A stretch of DNA of 37,667 bases from an uncultured Clostridia bacterium (GTDB lineage Bacteria > Bacillota > Clostridia > Christensenellales > Aristaeellaceae): NCBI GenBank assembly GCA_946543085.1, contig CAMNLM010000007.1, positions 1 to 37,667 on the forward strand. The letters are read 5' to 3'. The number at the start of each line of letters is the position of its first letter. The stretch's first letter is position 1. The notes below the pieces were generated by a model. That model was not told the DNA's origin and did not search any database. It saw only the letters and a list, made by a program, of their open reading frames with translations. A program made the translations under genes and the position numbers. This document shows positions 1 through 7,996 of the stretch, piece by piece.

Positions 1-1149
1 GAGAACGGTCTGGGCTATGTGGAGCTGGAAGGCCACAAGTATCAGCTGGGCGCCCAGTGGAACAACAAGCAGTATCGCACCTACTTTGCTTTCTATCCCA
101 AAGAGCAGGGCACCACTGAGGGCGGTTACTGGCTGCCTGTTGAGTACAAGGGCACTGTGAAGGTCGGCAACACCACGATGAAGCTGATCGACGACATGAA
201 CAACGCGCCCATGGACATTGCGACCGGCAAGAGCTGGGCCTGGATCTACCACAACAATTCCACGGACAAGCCCACCCGTAAAGTCTCTGATCCCGGCAAT
301 CCCGCTCCTGAGTATAAAGACAACCTGGAAGTTGCTGGCGACGGCATCAAAGGCACCGCCCCTGCAACGGAAGAGTACGCTGGTTACGCTGAAGATATCA
401 AAGACGGCAAGTATCAGAATTCCTACCTGACTGATGAAATCAAAGTCGACGGCGTTCTGAATGCTTCCAATGTTTACGCTTGGAATCTTCAGGATCAGGA
501 TGACAAGTGGGCGACTAGTGAGGCCACTGCGGAAGAGATCGGTTGGACCTACATGGTTCCTTCCTATCAGTTCATGGAGCTCGTGGAAGGCAAGGAGAGC
601 AACGGCACCAGCAATGGCAAGTCTGGCTACAAGGGCTACACCTACGCGTGGATCGTGGAGAAGGGCCCCTGGCAGGCCATGTATGACCGCGCCGGTGTTC
701 AGCAGTATGTCTCCAAGACCGAGGAGAACACTGATTACTTCAAGACCGGTCTGGCTGGCAACAAGGGCAAGGTTGGCTGGAATGTGCTGAAGACTCCTGG
801 CAAGAAGTACAACTGGTATGTTGAGAGCGTTGTGGAAGAGTATGCCGAGGGCGACATCGCGAAGGCCGAGGCTGTCTACAATGTGAACGGCGAGCTGGTT
901 CGCTACTTCATCACCTATCGCACCGGTGAGGACGAGACCTACCGCATCCGCTACACCCCCGACAACAAGCCCGCCTATGGCGAGTATGTCGGCAAGGATC
1001 CCTTCACTGGCGAGACCATCAAGGCCTACACCGCCAGCATGAAGAAGTGGGCTGATGTGAAGACCGGCAAGCTGACCGACCAGGTCGAGCTCGACTGGGG
1101 TCTGACCGCCCTGAAGGATTGGACCAATCCTCCGCGTCTGACCAAGTAA
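1..1149 (+). CDS. 5'-truncated, probably exported aromatic-rich protein of unknown function
   Basis: The reading frame is open from the first base of the window, so the true start lies upstream; the GTG at 19 is just an internal codon. About 382 residues are visible. I do not recognise a family. The protein is rich in Tyr, Trp, Gly, Lys and Asp/Glu and I find no cysteine, a composition typical of beta-rich exported or surface proteins. The last third contains strand-like stretches such as AVYNVNGELVRYFITYR. The codons are strongly biased to a small set (ctg, aag, ggc, gac), with more gtt and gct than the neighbouring genes use, which suggests high expression. It ends at TAA 1147-1149, directly before a good intrinsic terminator, and faces the convergent coaBC operon. 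A signal peptide cannot be seen because the N-terminus is missing, so export is an inference. Confidence 0.75.
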   Translation, partial: ENGLGYVELEGHKYQLGAQWNNKQYRTYFAFYPKEQGTTEGGYWLPVEYKGTVKVGNTTMKLIDDMNNAPMDIATGKSWAWIYHNNSTDKPTRKVSDPGNPAPEYKDNLEVAGDGIKGTAPATEEYAGYAEDIKDGKYQNSYLTDEIKVDGVLNASNVYAWNLQDQDDKWATSEATAEEIGWTYMVPSYQFMELVEGKESNGTSNGKSGYKGYTYAWIVEKGPWQAMYDRAGVQQYVSKTEENTDYFKTGLAGNKGKVGWNVLKTPGKKYNWYVESVVEEYAEGDIAKAEAVYNVNGELVRYFITYRTGEDETYRIRYTPDNKPAYGEYVGKDPFTGETIKAYTASMKKWADVKTGKLTDQVELDWGLTALKDWTNPPRLTK

Positions 1150-1170
1150 TGGGTTGAAAGACAAACACAG

Positions 1171-1195
1171 TCCCCGCCGCAAGGCGGGGATTTTC
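1171..1195 (+). terminator. Rho-independent terminator of the first gene
   Basis: An 8-bp perfect stem (TCCCCGCC / GGCGGGGA) with a GCAA tetraloop is followed by TTTT, 22 bases after the stop codon. Confidence 0.85.
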
Positions 1196-1210
1196 TGACG
1201 CAAGGTTCAC

Positions 1211-1268
1211 AAAAAGAACAGCCCGCGTTGTGATGATCCGTTGTGACACACAGCAGGCTGCTCTTTTT
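1211..1268. terminator. Possible bidirectional stem-loop terminator with a large loop
   Basis: AAAAAGAACAGCC at 1211-1223 pairs with GGCTGCTCTTTTT at 1256-1268, with one A/C mismatch. The A-tract and T-tract flanks would work on either strand between the two convergent genes. The 32-base loop is long for a terminator and carries the octamer CGTTGTGA twice. Confidence 0.45.
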
Positions 1269-1340
1269 CATTCCGATTTTTTAGGCATTTCCCTCTGCGG
1301 GGAATGGGGGAAAACCTCTCCCATCGGGCGTTCCCGGTTT

Positions 1341-1366
1341 GAAAAAAGCCCCATTTGGGGGCTTTT
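1341..1366 (-). terminator. Rho-independent terminator of the yicC-coaBC operon
   Basis: On the minus strand AAAAGCCCC(C) pairs with GGGGCTTTT around an AAAT-type loop and ends in a T-tract. It overlaps the TAA stop of coaBC, so termination follows translation immediately. Confidence 0.8.
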
Positions 1367-2576
1367 ACGCGTCTTTGCCGGGGAGGCGCCTGGTGACTTC
1401 GTCCAGGATGTCCTCGGCCAGGGCGCGCTTGCTCTGCAGGGGGCGGGGGTTCTCGCCCTCGGCGGAGAGGAAGGTGGCGATGTTCGTATCCACGTTGAAG
1501 CCCGCGCCGGGCTGGCTCACGTCGTTGGCGACGATGAAGTCCAGGTTCTTGCTCGCGAGCTTTTTCTGTGCGTGTTCAATCAGGTGCTCGGTCTCGGCCG
1601 CGAAGCCGACAAGCACCTGCCCGGGACGCTTGCCGCGGCCCACGGCGGCGGCGATGTCCGGCGTCTCTTCGAGGGTGAAGGTCAGCGGCTCGCCCTTCTG
1701 CTTCTTGATCTTCTGGCCGCTGGTCTCGCGGAAGCGGTAGTCCGCGGGGGCTGCGGCCTGGATCACCGCGTCCATCTCCGGAGCGAGGGCGGTCACCGCG
1801 TCGTAGAGATCCTGGGTGGAGCTGACCTCGACCAGCTTCACGCCGTCCGGCACGTGGGCGGTCGTCCAGCCCTTGATCAGGGTCACGTCCGCGCCGCGGT
1901 CGCGCGCGGCCTCCGCGATGGCGAAGCCCATCTTGCCGGAGGATTCGTTGGTCAGGAAGCGCACGGGGTCCATGTGCTCGCGGGTCGCGCCGGCGGTCAC
2001 CATGACCTTCACGCCGCGCAGGGTCTCGCTGGCGTGGAGAATGGCCTCGATGGCTTCGACGATCTCCTTGGGCTCGCTCATGCGGCCCGCGCCGGTGTCG
2101 CCGCAGGCCAGAAAACCGCCCTCAGGCCCGACGAAGCGCACTCCGCGGCCGCGAAGAATCTCCACGTTCCGCTTTGTGGCCTCCGCCGTCCACATGCCCG
2201 TGTTCATCGCAGGGGCGACGAGCAGCGGCGCTTTCGTGGCCAGCAGGGTGGTTGAAAGCATATCGTCCGCCAGCCCCATGGCCAGCTTTGCCAGGATGTT
2301 GGCGGTCGCCGGGGCCACGACGCAGAGGTCGGCTTCCTTGGCGAGGGAGATGTGCGCCACGTCCCAGGTCTCCGGGCGCGCGAAGGTGTCCGTCACCACG
2401 GGATGGTTGGCGAGGGTTTCAAAGGTGAGCGGCGTCACGAACTCGGTGGCGTTTTTCGTCATGATGACGCGCACGGCCGCGCCCTGCTTGCGCAGGCGGG
2501 AGACGACCTCCACGGCCTTGTACGCCGCGATGCCGCCGGTGACGCCGAGCAGCACTGTCTTGCCGCGGAGGCTCAC
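1365..2576 (-). CDS. coaBC: Bifunctional phosphopantothenoylcysteine decarboxylase / phosphopantothenate-cysteine ligase
   Basis: This cytoplasmic enzyme makes 4'-phosphopantetheine from 4'-phosphopantothenate and cysteine in coenzyme A synthesis. The 403-residue length is normal. The N-terminal CoaC flavoprotein half shows the GVTGGIAAYK start, the catalytic His75 (AHISLAKEAD), Asn125 in APAMNTGMW and the flap Cys158 in ACGDTGAGRM. The CoaB half begins near residue 187 with VMVTAGATREHMDPVRFLTN and includes AAPADYRF and the lysine cluster KIKKQKG that follows it. The start is GTG at 2576, overlapping the TGA of rpoZ in a GTGA arrangement, so the two are probably translationally coupled. It is the last gene of the operon. 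Confidence 0.96.
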   Translation of the reverse strand: MSLRGKTVLLGVTGGIAAYKAVEVVSRLRKQGAAVRVIMTKNATEFVTPLTFETLANHPVVTDTFARPETWDVAHISLAKEADLCVVAPATANILAKLAMGLADDMLSTTLLATKAPLLVAPAMNTGMWTAEATKRNVEILRGRGVRFVGPEGGFLACGDTGAGRMSEPKEIVEAIEAILHASETLRGVKVMVTAGATREHMDPVRFLTNESSGKMGFAIAEAARDRGADVTLIKGWTTAHVPDGVKLVEVSSTQDLYDAVTALAPEMDAVIQAAAPADYRFRETSGQKIKKQKGEPLTFTLEETPDIAAAVGRGKRPGQVLVGFAAETEHLIEHAQKKLASKNLDFIVANDVSQPGAGFNVDTNIATFLSAEGENPRPLQSKRALAEDILDEVTRRLPGKDA

Positions 2577-2800
2577 TCCGGAATCTCCTCCTCCGTGTTC
2601 GGGCGGTCATAGGTCACCAGGCCGCGGTCGATTTCCTCCACGGCGATGCGCAGGGGCTTCTCCTCAATGCCCTTGGTGTCGACCAGGGGCAGGGAGCCGT
2701 TCACGATCTGACGGCCGCGCTTGGCCGCTTCCACCACCAGGGTGTAGCGGGTGTCGGCCTTGTCGAGGAGTTCGAGGACGTTGGGTTCTACGATGGACAT
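2573..2800 (-). CDS. rpoZ: DNA-directed RNA polymerase omega subunit
   Basis: Omega is the small subunit that helps fold and assemble beta-prime in RNA polymerase. The 75-residue product has the short Clostridia-type form: an N-terminal PNVLELLDKADTRYTLVVEAAKRGRQI region that matches the conserved RpoZ helix pair, then a KPLRIAVEEI segment and an acidic tail. ATG at 2800 is preceded by AAGGAGG. It lies between gmk and coaBC as in many Bacillota. About 130 bases separate it from gmk; I see no strong promoter in that gap. Confidence 0.95.
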   Translation of the reverse strand: MSIVEPNVLELLDKADTRYTLVVEAAKRGRQIVNGSLPLVDTKGIEEKPLRIAVEEIDRGLVTYDRPNTEEEIPE

Positions 2801-2933
2801 AGCGGGTTTTCCTCCTTGTGTATGGTACGCGCGGATTGCGGTTCAGGCGTTCATTTGTTATCTGTTATCTATGACAGAGCGACCACGCTCTGGCCCCCGA
2901 TTGCGGGAAGAGAAGCCGGAGAGCAGGGCTGTC

Positions 2934-3542
2934 TCACAGCTTTTCCGGCACCTCGTAGGTAAAGCGGCGGGTGTTCTGCTTCTCCGCCTCGACGATGTGC
3001 TGCAGGGTGGCGTAGGCCTCCTCGAAGGTGTCGTTGACGAGGGCGTAGCGGTAGCGGTGCATCTCCCTGATCTCACCGCGGGCGTTGCGCATGCGCTTGG
3101 CAATCTCGTCCTCGTCCTCTGTGTTGCGGGTGTGCAGGCGATGGTAGAGCACCTCGTAGCTCGGGGGCAGCACGAACACCGTCACGCAGTCCGGTGCGTT
3201 CTGCATCACACTGATGGCGCCCTGGGTGTCAATGTCGAGCAGGACGTTTTCGCCCTTGTCGATGTGGCCGTAGACCTCGCTCCTGAGCGTGCCGTAGCGG
3301 TGGGCGTGCACGGTCGCGTGCTCCAGGAAGGCGTCCTCCGCCAGCAGCCTGTCGTAGGCTGCGTCGTCAATGAAGTGGTAGTGGACATCGGGAATCTCGT
3401 AGTCGCGGGGTTTGCGCGTGGTCACGCTCACGGAGAAGAAGAAGCTCTTGTCCTCCTCGAGCAGACGCGCGCCCAGCGTGCCCTTGCCTGTGCCGCTGGG
3501 GCCGGAAAGCACCAGCAGCATGCCCTTGCGTGTCTCCTGCAT
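2934..3542 (-). CDS. gmk: Guanylate kinase
   Basis: Guanylate kinase phosphorylates GMP to GDP with ATP and also limits (p)ppGpp precursors in the cytoplasm. The 202-residue protein has the P-loop SGPSGTGKGT (residues 13-22), the GMP-binding VTTRKPRDYE segment, the HRYGT motif, the DIDTQGAISV strand and the lid region with RMRNARGEI. The length and order are normal for the family. ATG at 3542 follows AGGAGG by nine bases. It sits 36 bases downstream of remA, the usual Bacillota partner. Confidence 0.97.
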   Translation of the reverse strand: MQETRKGMLLVLSGPSGTGKGTLGARLLEEDKSFFFSVSVTTRKPRDYEIPDVHYHFIDDAAYDRLLAEDAFLEHATVHAHRYGTLRSEVYGHIDKGENVLLDIDTQGAISVMQNAPDCVTVFVLPPSYEVLYHRLHTRNTEDEDEIAKRMRNARGEIREMHRYRYALVNDTFEEAYATLQHIVEAEKQNTRRFTYEVPEKL

Positions 3543-3578
3543 GTCGATGCGCCTCCTGTAACCTTGTGTCGTGTCGGT

Positions 3579-3848
3579 TCAATCGTCCGGTTCGTCGCCG
3601 TCCTGAGGTCTGGCACGGCCGTCCAGGCGGCTCGCGAGGGTTTCCGGCTGCAGGGCGGAGAGCGCCACGTGTCCGGAATCCATCAGGATCACGGCCCGCG
3701 TCTTGCGGCCGCAGGTCGCGTCGATCACCTTGCCTGTGTCGCGGGCATCCTGCACCAGGCGGCGGATCGGCGCGCTGTCCGGCGAGACGATGGATACCAG
3801 CCGGCCCGCGGACACCATGTTGCCAAACCCCACGTTCAGCAGCCTCAT
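3579..3848 (-). CDS. remA: RemA-like DNA-binding regulator (DUF370)
   Basis: The 89-residue protein starts [21 protein letters not shown] and continues with [44 protein letters not shown] in shorter recognisable blocks, the hallmark of the RemA/DUF370 family. In Bacillus subtilis RemA is an oligomeric DNA-binding activator of biofilm matrix and osmoprotection genes; its role here is unknown. An in-frame start 15 bases upstream exists, but ATG 3848 is preferred because GGAGTGAGG lies at the right distance and family members begin at this methionine. It starts five bases after the yicC stop, so it is likely coupled to it. The C-terminus has an extra charged tail. Confidence 0.93.
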   Translation of the reverse strand: MRLLNVGFGNMVSAGRLVSIVSPDSAPIRRLVQDARDTGKVIDATCGRKTRAVILMDSGHVALSALQPETLASRLDGRARPQDGDEPDD

Positions 3849-3852
3849 GCCC

Positions 3853-4731
3853 TCACTCCACATTCTGTATCTGCTCGCGCAGCTTCTCGATCTCGCTCTT
3901 GAGATCCACCACGCACTGGGCGATCTGTGCGTCGGAGGCCTTGGAACCGATGGTGTTGGCCTCGCGGTTCATCTCCTGGACGAGGAAGTCCATCTTCTTG
4001 CCGATTTCGCCGCTCGCGTCCAGGTAGCCGGTCATCTGGCGGATGTGGCTCTCCAGGCGGGAGAGCTCCTCGTCGATGGCGCATTTGTCGGCGACCAGCG
4101 CGACCTCCTGCGCCAGGCGGGCCGGATCGACGGGCTCCACGGGCAGGCGGCTGAGACGCTCGGTGAGGCGGGCGCGGTAATCGTCCACCACGGTGGGCGC
4201 GCACTCCAGAATCTGTCCGCGCAGGGCCGCGGCGGCCTGCAGGTGCAGGCGCAGATCCTCGCGGAGATGGCTGCCCTCGCGGCTCCGCATGGTGTTCAGC
4301 TGCTCCACGGCCAGGCGCATGGCCTCCTCCGCGGCGGCGGTCACGGCTTCCGTGTCCGGCACGGCCTCGGCGGTCTGCACCACGCCGTCCATCGCGAGCA
4401 GCTCGGCCATGGTCAGCGCCGGCGCAACGCCGGTGGCCTGGCTGATCTCCCGCGCAGCGGTCACATAGCGGGCGGCTAGGGCCGTGTCCACCCGCACCTC
4501 GCGGGAGGCTGCGTCCTCGCCCTGGGCTTCCACGGTCACGTAGACCTCGACGTGGCCGCGCTTCAGCCCGGCCTGCAGGCCCTTGCGCACGGTCTCCTCG
4601 AGAAAGCTCCACGTCCGCGGCAGGCGGCAGGAGATATCGAGGAAGCGGTGGTTGACGCTCTTCAGCTCCACCGTGACCTGCCAGGCGCCGCACTGGGCGG
4701 AGCCTTTGCCGCAGCCCGTCATGCTCTGCAA
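3853..4731 (-). CDS. yicC: YicC-family endoribonuclease
   Basis: First gene of the operon and member of the YicC/YloC family, whose E. coli member is reported as an endoribonuclease involved in small-RNA turnover. Visible family signatures are SMTGCGKG at the N-terminus, [14 protein letters not shown], a central REG..LREDL segment and the C-terminal [18 protein letters not shown] block. Start choice: a GTG at 4740 overlaps its own Shine-Dalgarno sequence, whereas the TTG at 4731 lies eight bases after AAGGAG, giving MQSMTGCG and a product of 292 residues. The promoter at 4768-4796 lies directly upstream. The substrate in this organism is unknown. Confidence 0.93.
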   Translation of the reverse strand: MQSMTGCGKGSAQCGAWQVTVELKSVNHRFLDISCRLPRTWSFLEETVRKGLQAGLKRGHVEVYVTVEAQGEDAASREVRVDTALAARYVTAAREISQATGVAPALTMAELLAMDGVVQTAEAVPDTEAVTAAAEEAMRLAVEQLNTMRSREGSHLREDLRLHLQAAAALRGQILECAPTVVDDYRARLTERLSRLPVEPVDPARLAQEVALVADKCAIDEELSRLESHIRQMTGYLDASGEIGKKMDFLVQEMNREANTIGSKASDAQIAQCVVDLKSEIEKLREQIQNVE

Positions 4732-4767
4732 TGCACTCACTCCTTCGGAGATGGGGATATCACTTCT

Positions 4768-4796
4768 ATTATAGCATGGGTTTCCGATGATGGCAA
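4768..4796 (-). promoter_or_regulatory. Sigma-A type promoter of the yicC-coaBC operon
   Basis: On the minus strand TTGCCA (4791-4796) and TATAAT (4768-4773) are separated by exactly 17 bases, five and six matches to consensus. It lies about 40 bases before the yicC start. Confidence 0.85.
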
Positions 4797-4918
4797 GCGC
4801 GGGAAAAGGTGCGCATCTCTCTTGGTGCGCGCATGCTCTCTTGGCGCATCAGGCGCGTCCTCCTCCCCGGCGCCCGCGGCGGCGGGAATTTCACCCCGGT
4901 TTGTTTGTTCTCTTCTGT

Positions 4919-4948
4919 TTGACATCCCTGCCCTGATTATGATACAAT
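4919..4948 (+). promoter_or_regulatory. Sigma-A type promoter of the deacetylase/glycosidase fusion gene
   Basis: TTGACA at 4919-4924 and TACAAT at 4943-4948 are spaced by 18 bases. The pair lies 64 bases before the 5013 start and is oriented away from the yicC promoter. Confidence 0.8.
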
Positions 4949-5012
4949 AAACTGATTCCGCGCAATCGGTCTTTTGGCCGTGGGCGGAAAACGCGGCTGA
5001 GGGCCGCAGACC

Positions 5013-7826
5013 ATGAAACGAGGTCTTTCGGGAATGAGAAAGGGATTAGGGGCGCTGCTGCTCGTGCTGGCGATGCTGGCCTGCAGCGGACTGGCCCTGG
5101 GCGACGAGGCCGCGGACATCACCGGCCAGTGCAAGATCAAGACGACGTCCACCAAGTTCAAGGTTACCCAGATGACGGACGGCAAGTACACCTCCGTGTG
5201 GAAGGGCGACAAGGTGAAGCATTCCTCCGTGGCGCTGACCGCGCCGGGCGGCTCGCCGATCTACGGCGTGTACGTGTGCTTCGCCACCATGCCGGACAGC
5301 TATGAATTCCAGGTGCTGCAGGGCAGCGACTGGGTGCCCTACGCCGAGGGTGATACGCGTTTTTATCATGTGTATCAGCCCATCCCGGAGGGCGCGGCGG
5401 GCGTGCGCGTCTATGTCAAGGACGACAGCGCCTTCGCCCTGTATATCAATGAAATCTTCGCCTTCGGCCCGGGCGACGTGCCGGAGTGGGTGCAGCGCTG
5501 GGAGCCCTTCGAGGGCGCGGCGGACGTGCTCTTCATCTCCACGCACCCGGATGACGAGCTGATCTTCTTCGGCGGCGGCATCCCGACCTACGCAGGCGAG
5601 CTGAAGAAGAACGTCGTCGTGGCCTACATGAGCTATTCCAACACGACCCGCCGCTCCGAGCTGCTGAATTCCCTGTGGTATCTGGGCGTGCGCACCTATC
5701 CCGACATCAGCGGCTTCCGCGACAGCTACCAGAAGAATCTCCCCGCGCAGTACAAGGCCCTCGGCGGCGAGGACAAGGTCAACGCCTGGGCCGTGAGCCT
5801 GCTGCGCAAGTATAAGCCCGCCGTGGTGGTCACCCAGGCGGAGGATGGCGAATACGGCCACCCGATGCACAAGGTCGCCGCGGCCGCCGTGCTCAAGGCC
5901 TGGGATACGGCCGGCGATCCGGGCATTGATCCGGACTCCGCGAATCTCTACGGCGTGTGGCAGCCCCAGAAGCTCTATCTGCACCTCTGGCCCGAAAACC
6001 GCATCACCATGAACTGGGAGACCCCGCTCAGCGCCTTCGGCGGCAAGACCGGCCTGGAGCTGGCGGACGAGGCCTACCGCACCTATCACATCACCCAGCG
6101 CGCGAGCGGCATGTCCGTGACCGAGACGGGTTCCAAGTACGACAACCACATCTTCGGCCTGGCCCGCACGACCGTCGGCTATGATGCGGTGGGCGGCGAC
6201 TTCCTGGAAAACATCGGCGCGCCGGCAGAGCCGGTCATGCCTGAGCTGATTCCCGCCGAGGAACCCGCGGCTCCCGCGGAGGAGGAAGTCCTGCCGGAAG
6301 AGGGCGAACTGATCGCCGAGGAAGGCGCGCTCCTGCCGGAAGAGGGCGAACTGATCGCCGAGGAAGGCGCGCTCCTGCCGGAAGAGGGCGAACTGGTTGC
6401 CGAGGAAGGCGCGCTCCTGCCCGGGGAGGGCGAGCTGGTCGCTGAGGAAGGCGCGGCTCTGCCCGCCGTGGAGCCCGTGCCCGCGGAAACGCCCGCCCCG
6501 CAGACGGCCCCCGCGATGCCCGCCATGGTGGACGACGGCGAATTCGTGATGCCGTTGCTGATCGGCACGCCGATCCCCGCGACGCCCGGCCCGACGGCCG
6601 CGCCGGCACCCGCCGCTCCCGCGGTCACCGCTGCGCCCGCCGCGAATGCGGCCCCGGTACTCCATGCGGAGATCATCGGCGGCGCGGATGCCCCGACCTC
6701 CATCATCCTGACGGACGGCCTTGCGCCTGAGGAGGGCGAGGGCCTGCTGGCTGAGGAAGGCTCCCTGCTGCCCGAGGAGGGCGGCCTGATCGCCGAGGAG
6801 GGCGCGTTTGCCGCCGAGGCGGAGACCGCCGGGCCCGAGCCTGCGGAAGCCGCGCCCGCGCAGGAAGCGCAGGAGACACAGGCCGCAGCCGGCCCGGTCG
6901 CCAGCGCCTACAGCGCCGTGACCTATGATCTGCCCTATGAGGTCTCCTCCCGCCTGCCCGCGCTGAACGCCCGCGGCTACCTGGACGAGGGCGAATTCGT
7001 CATCGCGGACGAGACCAACGGCCTCTATGTCTACATCAACCCGACCCTGAAGGTCATCATCCAGCGCAAGACCGACACCGAGACCGACAAGAAGCACCCG
7101 CTGGTGTGGTTCGACGCGGAGATCTGGGCGGACGTCGCCGCCGGCACGCGCCTGGAGACCCTGCAGGTCGACCCCGAAAAGATGGGCAAGGCCCGCGACA
7201 AGGCCTACAAGACCGCGACAAAGTACAAGAGCGTCTTCGCCACCAACACCGACTATTACACCTACCGCCTCGGCTCCACCCGCCCGATCGGCATCGTGAT
7301 CCGCGACGGGAAGATCCTCTACGAGAAGCGCTACAGCAAAGAGACCACCAACTTCCCGAACCTCGACACCCTCGCCTTCTACCCGGACGGCACGCTGGCG
7401 AGCTGGTTCAGCTTCGAGAAGGAGGCCCAGGCCTACCTGGACGAGGGCGCGTACAACGTGTATTCCTTCGGCCCGTGCCTGGTGAAGAACGGCGAGCTGA
7501 CCGAGCGCGCGCTGAACGCCAACGCCAGCTACAATCCGCGCTACGCCATCGGCATGGTCGAGCCCGGACACTATGTGGCCATCCTCTGCGAAGGCCGCCT
7601 GAAGCGCTCCAAGGGCGTGCAGATGCTGCACCTCGCCCAGATGATGCAGGAGCGCGGCTGCTCCATGGCTATCAACCTCGACGGCGGCCAGACCTGCATC
7701 ATGTGCTTCATGGGCCAGCAGATCAACCAGATTCCGAGGATCAACAACTCCAACGAGGTGCGCTCCACCTCGGAGATCCTCGCCATCGGCACCTCGGACC
7801 TCGTCGGAACGGTTCAGTTTGAATAG
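5013..7826 (+). CDS. Exported PIG-L deacetylase / phosphodiester glycosidase fusion protein
   Basis: A 937-residue exported protein with several parts. A signal peptide (hydrophobic core about residues 11-29) is followed by a galactose-binding-like F5/8-type region (about 40-155), then a PIG-L/LmbE deacetylase domain with the zinc motif HPDDE at 178-182. Residues about 405-650 form a low-complexity linker with 14-residue acidic repeats (PEEGELIAEEGAL) and Ala/Pro stretches. From about 655 to the end is a phosphodiester-glycosidase (NAGPA/DUF2233-like) domain with a conserved INLDGGQT motif. PIG-L enzymes remove N-acetyl groups from amino sugars and NAGPA-type domains cleave sugar phosphodiesters, so it may act on envelope glycans; the substrate is an inference. 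A signal-peptidase I site near ALG/DE seems more likely than lipidation at Cys24. Either Met1 or Met8 could be the start. Confidence 0.85.
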   Translation: MKRGLSGMRKGLGALLLVLAMLACSGLALGDEAADITGQCKIKTTSTKFKVTQMTDGKYTSVWKGDKVKHSSVALTAPGGSPIYGVYVCFATMPDSYEFQVLQGSDWVPYAEGDTRFYHVYQPIPEGAAGVRVYVKDDSAFALYINEIFAFGPGDVPEWVQRWEPFEGAADVLFISTHPDDELIFFGGGIPTYAGELKKNVVVAYMSYSNTTRRSELLNSLWYLGVRTYPDISGFRDSYQKNLPAQYKALGGEDKVNAWAVSLLRKYKPAVVVTQAEDGEYGHPMHKVAAAAVLKAWDTAGDPGIDPDSANLYGVWQPQKLYLHLWPENRITMNWETPLSAFGGKTGLELADEAYRTYHITQRASGMSVTETGSKYDNHIFGLARTTVGYDAVGGDFLENIGAPAEPVMPELIPAEEPAAPAEEEVLPEEGELIAEEGALLPEEGELIAEEGALLPEEGELVAEEGALLPGEGELVAEEGAALPAVEPVPAETPAPQTAPAMPAMVDDGEFVMPLLIGTPIPATPGPTAAPAPAAPAVTAAPAANAAPVLHAEIIGGADAPTSIILTDGLAPEEGEGLLAEEGSLLPEEGGLIAEEGAFAAEAETAGPEPAEAAPAQEAQETQAAAGPVASAYSAVTYDLPYEVSSRLPALNARGYLDEGEFVIADETNGLYVYINPTLKVIIQRKTDTETDKKHPLVWFDAEIWADVAAGTRLETLQVDPEKMGKARDKAYKTATKYKSVFATNTDYYTYRLGSTRPIGIVIRDGKILYEKRYSKETTNFPNLDTLAFYPDGTLASWFSFEKEAQAYLDEGAYNVYSFGPCLVKNGELTERALNANASYNPRYAIGMVEPGHYVAILCEGRLKRSKGVQMLHLAQMMQERGCSMAINLDGGQTCIMCFMGQQINQIPRINNSNEVRSTSEILAIGTSDLVGTVQFE
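6291..6458 (+). repeat. Four tandem 42-bp repeats encoding acidic 14-residue units
   Basis: Units begin at 6291, 6333, 6375 and 6417 and encode LPEEGELIAEEGAL with small changes. The first two are almost identical at DNA level and the fourth is the most diverged. A looser second block of the same motif lies at about 6738-6816. They form the linker between the two enzyme domains. Confidence 0.9.
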
Positions 7827-7862
7827 TTCACCCTGTTCAGGATCATGTTTCCTGGACGCCAA

Positions 7863-7977
7863 GCCCAGCCCTCCGCAGGAGTGTTCTTTGCAGGGGCCCG
7901 GGGGGAAGTTTCTGAGAAGAACCCCGGGCAAGCGAAGAGCCTCCCCTCCCTCCGGGAGGGGTCGGGGGTGGGTCTCT
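7863..7977 (-). repeat. Composite structured repeat, copy 1 (minus orientation)
   Basis: Read on the minus strand, this holds a C-rich half with CCCACCCCCGACCCCTCCC and its partner GGAGGG, then a hairpin closed by GCCCGGGG/CCCCGGGC (7896-7929), then CTCCTGCGGAGGGCTG (7866-7881). The same modules in the same order occur at 20589-20724. It lies between the fusion gene and murA and contains no plausible gene. A role as terminator or RNA element is possible. Confidence 0.75.
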
Positions 7978-7996
7978 CTCAACGGAGGCTTATCCC

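Noticed and set aside
5046-7982. A minus-strand frame of 978 codons
   Set aside because: It mirrors the exported fusion gene, which has a promoter, signal peptide and domain motifs; the mirrored frame is Arg/Gly/Leu-rich and without any motif.
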